Source: Streptomyces microflavus
GTDB taxonomy: Bacteria; Actinomycetota; Actinomycetes; Streptomycetales; Streptomycetaceae
Assembly: GCF_014650075.1 (NCBI RefSeq)
Contig: NZ_BMUG01000009.1
Location: 186,001-250,000, forward strand
Direction of reading: 5' to 3'
DNA length: 64,000 bases
The position numbers and the translations under genes are program-made. This document shows positions 59,475-64,000 of this stretch, one piece after another (positions within the stretch are counted from its first letter, which is position 1; every line of letters begins with the position of its first letter). A model generated the notes under the pieces. That model was not told where the DNA came from and made no database searches. It was given only the letters and a program-made list of their open reading frames with translations.

Positions 59475-60608
59475 ATGACCGTGCCGCCGCCTCCGCCTTC
59501 CCACATACCTCCGACCGGCCCTCTCCCGCCCGGCCCCTACGGGTACGGGTACGGCGCGACGGCGCCGCCCGGCGTGCCCTGGCAGCCGGTGGTGCGTCCG
59601 CCGCTCAGTGGGATGGCGGTGGCGTCCCTCGTGCTGTCGTTGCTGGTCTGCCTCGCGCCGGTGGGGCTGGTCCTCGGGATCGTGGCGCTGGTGCGGATTC
59701 CGCGTAACGGCAAGCGGGGCAAGGGGCTGGCGGTCGCCGGGACCGCTGTGGGGGCTTCCGTGGTCGCTCTGTCGGTGCTGCTGGTGGCGGTCGGCGGGGC
59801 GCGGTTCTCCACGTGGACGGTGGACGGGCCCCGGGAGGCGGCGGCGGGCACGCTGTTCGGGCTGCGGGAAGGTGACTGCTTCACCCCGGGGTCGGGGCTG
59901 CCGACCAAGGGCGACCCCCGGCTGAAGGACCTGTCGGCCGAGGTGGTGGAGTGCGAGAAGCCCCATCAGGGCGAGGTGTACGGCTCGTTCCAGCTGGAGG
60001 ACGGCGGCTTCCCCGGCACCGAGTCCGTCGCGGCTTCGGCGTACCTGGGCTGCGCGCCGCTGCTGCACGACTTCGCGCTGGACAGCGCGGCCCTCCCCCA
60101 GGTGCAGTTGTTCTTCTACCACCCGGACGCGACGGGGTGGACGCTCGGCAACCGGACGGTGCTGTGCTGGGTGGGTCCTCCGGCCGGGCTGCTGGAGAAA
60201 TCGCTGCGGCAGGACGTGGGCGACTGGGACGAAGGGCAGCTGGCGTATCTGACGGCGCTGCGGCCCGCCAGTGAGGCGCGGGCGAGCCGGCCCGGCGAGG
60301 GGCCCGAGAAGAACCTCGCGGGAGCGACCGACTGGGCCGGGCGGATGGCCGAGGGTGAGGCGGAGTCGGCGCGGCTGCTGCGGGCGGCGGACGGGCTCCC
60401 GGCGGGTGCGCGCGGTCCCGCGGAGGCGTTCGCGGACCGGCTCGACGCGCTGTCGGCGAAGATGCGCGAGGCGTCGAAGGCCCGTACCGAGGAGGAGTTC
60501 CGGGAGCGGATGGTGAGCTCCGGCGAGGGCGACGGGGCCGGCGAGGAGGGGCGGGTGCGCGCCGCTGTCGGGCTGCCGTTGCCGGGCGGCGGCGACATGG
60601 CCGGGTGA
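59475..60608 (+). CDS. DUF4190 membrane protein with septum-formation-like domain
   Basis: 377 residues. Pro/Gly/Tyr-rich cytosolic tail (1-45), two membrane helices (about 47-77 and 84-107; DUF4190: SGMAVASLVLSLLVCLAPVG, RIPRNGKRGKGLAVAGT), and an extracellular part with GLREGDCFTPG, VVECEKPHQGEVYGSF, AYLGCAPLL and VLCWVGPP, the Cys pattern of the septum-formation domain PF13845. C-terminal helix-rich tail. Related Mycobacterium/Streptomyces proteins are implicated in cell division, but a direct role is not shown. Start ATG at 59475. Confidence 0.85.
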   Translation: MTVPPPPPSHIPPTGPLPPGPYGYGYGATAPPGVPWQPVVRPPLSGMAVASLVLSLLVCLAPVGLVLGIVALVRIPRNGKRGKGLAVAGTAVGASVVALSVLLVAVGGARFSTWTVDGPREAAAGTLFGLREGDCFTPGSGLPTKGDPRLKDLSAEVVECEKPHQGEVYGSFQLEDGGFPGTESVAASAYLGCAPLLHDFALDSAALPQVQLFFYHPDATGWTLGNRTVLCWVGPPAGLLEKSLRQDVGDWDEGQLAYLTALRPASEARASRPGEGPEKNLAGATDWAGRMAEGEAESARLLRAADGLPAGARGPAEAFADRLDALSAKMREASKARTEEEFRERMVSSGEGDGAGEEGRVRAAVGLPLPGGGDMAG

Positions 60609-60739
60609 GCCCGCACCCCCTTCCTTGACCGTCCCCTTGCACAGTGGCTCTCGCGTCGAAGCCTCGTACGCAGGAGACTTGGCCCTGATGCCGGGGCACC
60701 GGCCCTCGGCTTCAGGGCAGCTTTCGGAGGGGGACACAT

Positions 60740-63700
60740 ATGCGGGACAGCCATCGGGCGGAGGCGACAAGGCTGTTGGTGCGCGCCGTGGAGGAGGAGG
60801 CGCGCCGCACGGGTGGCCGGACGGACCCCGGCGTGCTGATGGCGCGGGCGCGGGCAGCGCTCGACACCATCGCGGCGGGGGCGGGCGAGGAGTACGCCGC
60901 GTACACGCAGGCGCTCGACGCCGCGGCGGCGGGCGAGCGGCCGCTGTCGGAGCGGCTCACGAAGGAGACGCTGGGAACGCCCCTGCTGGTGACGGGGGTT
61001 GCCGCCGTCGCCGCGTTCGGGGCGGACCTGGCGTTCGGTACGGCCACCGGTCCCGCCCTCGGCGCGGGCGCGGTCGTCGCGGTGGCCGGCGCCGCGACGA
61101 CCGTGGCGAAGGCGACCGCCTCGCACTGGCCCGCCGCCCATCGCCGCGCCGGTGCGGCCGGACAGCCGGGCGGGGCCGAGCAGTTGCGCCTCCAGTGGCT
61201 GACCGCGCTGGAGGTACGGGGCATCCGCCCGTACCTGGACCAGCAGCGGATGCTGACCCCCGCCTCCCGCGCCGCCAAGAAGCGGACCGCCCCGGTGGTA
61301 CGGCAGTTGCGCGGCGGTGACCGCAGTGCGGCGGCCCGGACGCGGGTCGTGCTGGAGCAGTCCTTCGGGCATCTGCCCGACGCCGAGGGGCCGTTCACCG
61401 GCCGTCGGGCCGAACTCGCGCAGATCGCCCGGTGGGTGCACGCCGCCCGCGCCGCCACGCAGACCCGGCCCACGGTCGTCGTACTGCACGGCGAGCCGGG
61501 CTCCGGGCGCACCACGCTCGCGGTCCGGGCGGCGCACGCGCTCAAGGACCAGTTCCGGGGCGCCTGCGTGGTCGATCTGCGGGGCCAGGTGGCCGGGGAG
61601 AGCCCGCTGCCGACCCGGGACGCCCTGCTGCACCTGCTCAACCGGCTGGGCGCCCCGCGCGAGCAGTTGCTCTTCCGTGACGGGGCCACGCCGGGCGCCC
61701 CCGGCCGCACCGGAGGGGCCACGCCAGGAGCCCCCGGCACCACCGGTCCCGCCCAGGCGGCCGCGTACGCGAACTCCGCCGCCGAGCAGCACGTGCGGCG
61801 CCTCGGCGAGCTGTACCACCAGCACCTCACCGGCACCCCGGTCACCATCGTGCTCGACGACGCGACCGACGCCGGTCAGGTCCGCACCCTGATCCCGGAG
61901 CGCTCGGACAGCCTCGTCATCGTCACCGCCCGGGAGCCCCTGGAGCTGCCCGCGGACATCCCGGCCTGGGTGCACCACCTGCCGGTCGGCCCGCTGGACG
62001 CGGCGGGTGCGGAGGAGCTGCTGCGCGAGGTCGCCGGGGGCGAGGAGGCGGGACCGTACGACTACCCGGCCACCGATGCCGTCGTGGAGCTGTGCGGCGG
62101 GCTGCCGCTGGCGCTGCGGGTGGCCGCGTCCTCGCTCGGGGACCGTACGCGGAGCGCGCTCGCCGAGGATCTGCGCGCGTACGGTCCGGTGTCCCCCGTG
62201 GACCGGGCCCTCTGGCTGCGCTACACCGACCAGAGCGAGGCGGCCCGCAGGCTGCTGCGGCGGCTCGCGCTGGCGGGCCGGGCCAGTCTCGGTGCGGCGG
62301 CCGCCGCGGCCCTGCTGGCGGCCGACGAGCAGGAGGCCGGGCGGCGGCTGGCGGAGCTGACCCGGGCCGGGCTGCTCACCCACGTACGGGGATCGCGCTA
62401 CCGGCTCCACGATCTCGTCCGGGGCTTCGCACTGGCCCGGCTGCTCGACGAGGAGGAGCCGGCCGAGCGGGCCGCCGCCCATGAGCGACTGCTGACGAAC
62501 TACGCGGAACTGGCCGACGCGGTGATCCGCATGGTCGACGGGAAGATGTCGACCCGGGTCGGACAGTTCGGCTCGCACGGCTTCGGCTCGCTGGACTCGG
62601 CGCTGCGCTGGCTGGACGACGAGTCCAGCTTCATCACCTCCGCTCTGCGCCACAGCGAGGGCGTCGACCAGGGCACGGTCCTGAACCTCCTGGGCGCCCT
62701 CTGCGACTACTGCCTGCTGCGCGGTGACCTCTACCGCCTGGGCGAGATCAGCGAGCTGACCCGCTCCGTCGACCAGGGCCTGCTGGAGCGGTCCGTGCAG
62801 TGGCGTACGGGGATCGCGGCCCGGCAGCTCGGCGAGCTGGACAAGGCCCGCACCACGCTCTCCTCGGTGGTCGGCCTGTATCGGGAGGCGCACAACGACT
62901 CGGGGGCGGCCCTCGCCCTCTGCTCCCTCGGCATCACCCTGCACCACCAGGGCAACCTGACGGAGGCCGCCGCCCGGCTCGGTGAGGCGCTGGAGCTCCA
63001 GGCCTCCGAGTCGCAGGCCGAGGACCGCGCCTGGACCCTGCACGCGCTGGCGGCCGTCGAACGCGACCGGGGCAACCTGGGCCGCGCCCTCGCCCTGCTG
63101 GACACCGCGCTCACCCTGCACCGGGAGGGCGAGTCGCTGCACGGGGAGGCGTGGACGCGGTTCCAGCTCGGCCAGGTCCGCCTGCGTACGGGGGAGGTGG
63201 CGGCGGCCGAGGAGGCCCTGTCCACCGCCCTGGAGCTGTACGGGCGCACCCGCGACGGCCGCGGCGAGGCGTGGGCGATCACCCAGCTGGCCCGGGCCCG
63301 GCTGCTGGACGGCGACCCGGAGCCCGCGCTGGAGCAGCTCCGCGACGCGCTGGCCCGGCACCGGGACAACGAGGACGCGCGCGGTGAGGCGTGGACGCTG
63401 TACTACCTGGGCCAGGCGCTGGAGGAGGACGGCGACACCGTCGAGGCGGTACGGGAGCTGGAGCGGGCCCGGACGATGTTCTCCCGGATGCGGGACGTGT
63501 ACGGGCTGGCCTGCGCCCGCCACCACTCGGGCCGGGTGACCCGCGACCAGCGGGCCGCGCAGACGGGGAACCTGCGCAATTCGGGGTTCGCCCGGCAGCT
63601 CCTGATGGACGCCCGCGCCGACTTCCGGCGGATCGGGGTGGCGCACGGGGAGGCGTGGGCCTGCCTGGAGCTGGCGCTGATCGACGCGGGCAACAGCCGG

Positions 63701-64000
63701 GCGGCCCAGGCGCTCGCGCTGTGCGGCGAGGCGGTGGAGCTGTTCGCCTCGTACGGGGACGAGCGCGGGCGCGACTGGGCCCGGTTCCTGCGGTGCACGC
63801 TGCTGCCGTACGCCTCACCGGGCGGCAGCGAGGTGGGCACGGTGGTGGCGCAGCAGGAGCTGGCGGAGCTGGCCGCCGAGCACCACCCCGCCCGGGACAG
63901 CAGGCTGGAGCGGTGCGCGGAGGCGTACGCGGTGGTGCTGGACCGGGGGGTGGACCTGGAGGACGGCTGGCAGGCGTGGCGGCTCGGCCTGATCCCGACC
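60740..64000 (+). CDS. NB-ARC/TPR STAND ATPase (3' end outside window)
   Basis: 1087 codons are open to the window edge without a stop. Start ATG at 60740 with GGAGGGGG upstream. A hydrophobic block (about 86-133) is unusual for this family. NB-ARC: VVVLHGEPGSGRTTLAVRAA (251-259) in which the Walker A Lys is Arg257, Walker B VTIVLDDATD (368-377), GGLPLALRVAAS (GLPL motif) and RLHDLVRGFALARLL (winged-helix/MHD-like region). From about residue 690 on, TPR repeats (LCSLGITLHHQGNLTEAAAR, ALAAVERDRGNLGRALALLD). It resembles AfsR-type regulators without the SARP domain. Likely a signalling ATPase; ligand unknown. Confidence 0.85.
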   Translation, partial: MRDSHRAEATRLLVRAVEEEARRTGGRTDPGVLMARARAALDTIAAGAGEEYAAYTQALDAAAAGERPLSERLTKETLGTPLLVTGVAAVAAFGADLAFGTATGPALGAGAVVAVAGAATTVAKATASHWPAAHRRAGAAGQPGGAEQLRLQWLTALEVRGIRPYLDQQRMLTPASRAAKKRTAPVVRQLRGGDRSAAARTRVVLEQSFGHLPDAEGPFTGRRAELAQIARWVHAARAATQTRPTVVVLHGEPGSGRTTLAVRAAHALKDQFRGACVVDLRGQVAGESPLPTRDALLHLLNRLGAPREQLLFRDGATPGAPGRTGGATPGAPGTTGPAQAAAYANSAAEQHVRRLGELYHQHLTGTPVTIVLDDATDAGQVRTLIPERSDSLVIVTAREPLELPADIPAWVHHLPVGPLDAAGAEELLREVAGGEEAGPYDYPATDAVVELCGGLPLALRVAASSLGDRTRSALAEDLRAYGPVSPVDRALWLRYTDQSEAARRLLRRLALAGRASLGAAAAAALLAADEQEAGRRLAELTRAGLLTHVRGSRYRLHDLVRGFALARLLDEEEPAERAAAHERLLTNYAELADAVIRMVDGKMSTRVGQFGSHGFGSLDSALRWLDDESSFITSALRHSEGVDQGTVLNLLGALCDYCLLRGDLYRLGEISELTRSVDQGLLERSVQWRTGIAARQLGELDKARTTLSSVVGLYREAHNDSGAALALCSLGITLHHQGNLTEAAARLGEALELQASESQAEDRAWTLHALAAVERDRGNLGRALALLDTALTLHREGESLHGEAWTRFQLGQVRLRTGEVAAAEEALSTALELYGRTRDGRGEAWAITQLARARLLDGDPEPALEQLRDALARHRDNEDARGEAWTLYYLGQALEEDGDTVEAVRELERARTMFSRMRDVYGLACARHHSGRVTRDQRAAQTGNLRNSGFARQLLMDARADFRRIGVAHGEAWACLELALIDAGNSRAAQALALCGEAVELFASYGDERGRDWARFLRCTLLPYASPGGSEVGTVVAQQELAELAAEHHPARDSRLERCAEAYAVVLDRGVDLEDGWQAWRLGLIPT

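Noticed and set aside
60116..63646. Long minus-strand open frame opposite the NB-ARC ATPase
   Set aside because: The plus strand codes clear NB-ARC and TPR motifs; the minus frame is low-complexity shadow sequence.

Overview
This 64-kb window is very GC-rich (codon third positions almost always G or C) and carries typical Streptomyces gene families: AfsR/NB-ARC-like NTPases, DUF574 methyltransferases, a chitinase under a DasR-type operator, an actinobacterial Tad/Flp pilus locus and GTP-dependent PEP carboxykinase. I read it as Streptomyces or a close relative. Most of it looks like chromosomal core or near-core sequence, with one accessory patch at about 53.4-59.3 kb. No rRNA or tRNA gene and no CRISPR array was recognised.

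Layout. 0-4.1 kb: an aldo/keto reductase cut by the window edge, an AlkZ-like winged-helix protein, a small conserved protein and a methyltransferase. 4.2-24.1 kb: a Tad/Flp-pilus region. It holds a prepilin peptidase and DUF192 protein (divergent), a PIG-V-like mannosyltransferase, two proteins of unknown function, a large plus-strand protein (8519-10543) containing an internal Flp-pilin-like segment, a lipoprotein and a DUF574 methyltransferase. Then comes a minus-strand run: zinc-ribbon protein, CpaB, CpaE, two TadE-like proteins, TadA, TadB, TadC, histidine kinase, response regulator, Flp pilin, TadG-like protein, lipoprotein and OmpA-like protein. As it reads here, tadA carries an apparent 26-bp internal deletion with frameshift, and the kinase gene is split into two frames.

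24.6-28.7 kb: secreted GH18 chitinase with a DasR-type site, an Nramp-related transporter and a Phd/VapC toxin-antitoxin pair. 28.7-35.8 kb: an apparent D-amino-acid/sugar-acid catabolic cluster (GntP permease, RidA, IclR, PfkB kinase, and divergently a PLP-dependent D-amino-acid deaminase and an N-acyl-D-amino-acid deacylase). 35.8-42.5 kb: siderophore-interacting flavoprotein with a divergent TetR, a trypsin-like protease, HxlR with a divergent imine-reductase-like enzyme, arylamine N-acetyltransferase and an AlaA-type aminotransferase. 43.1-47.9 kb: a four-gene coupled operon of a substrate-binding-like protein, TelA, a lipoprotein fusing a binding-protein domain to VWA, and a membrane protein. 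48-53 kb: PEPCK, hemolysin-III-like protein and a thioredoxin-domain protein.

53.1-59.3 kb: a Uma2 nuclease gene, an HTH/P-loop/Sel1-like STAND-type NTPase of lower GC, a 1.5-kb gene-poor stretch, a complete IS5-family element (897 bp, 18-bp inverted repeats, 3-bp target duplication), and then truncated second copies of the start of the thioredoxin-domain gene and the middle of the Uma2 gene. 59.5-64 kb: a DUF4190 membrane protein and the 5' part of a large NB-ARC/TPR ATPase that runs off the window.

Two patterns recur. Six gene 3' ends carry short tandem repeats (periods 18-65 bp), four of which include a stop codon in the repeated unit. A palindrome of TGGGCCC half-sites occurs four times, all between genes in the pilus region.
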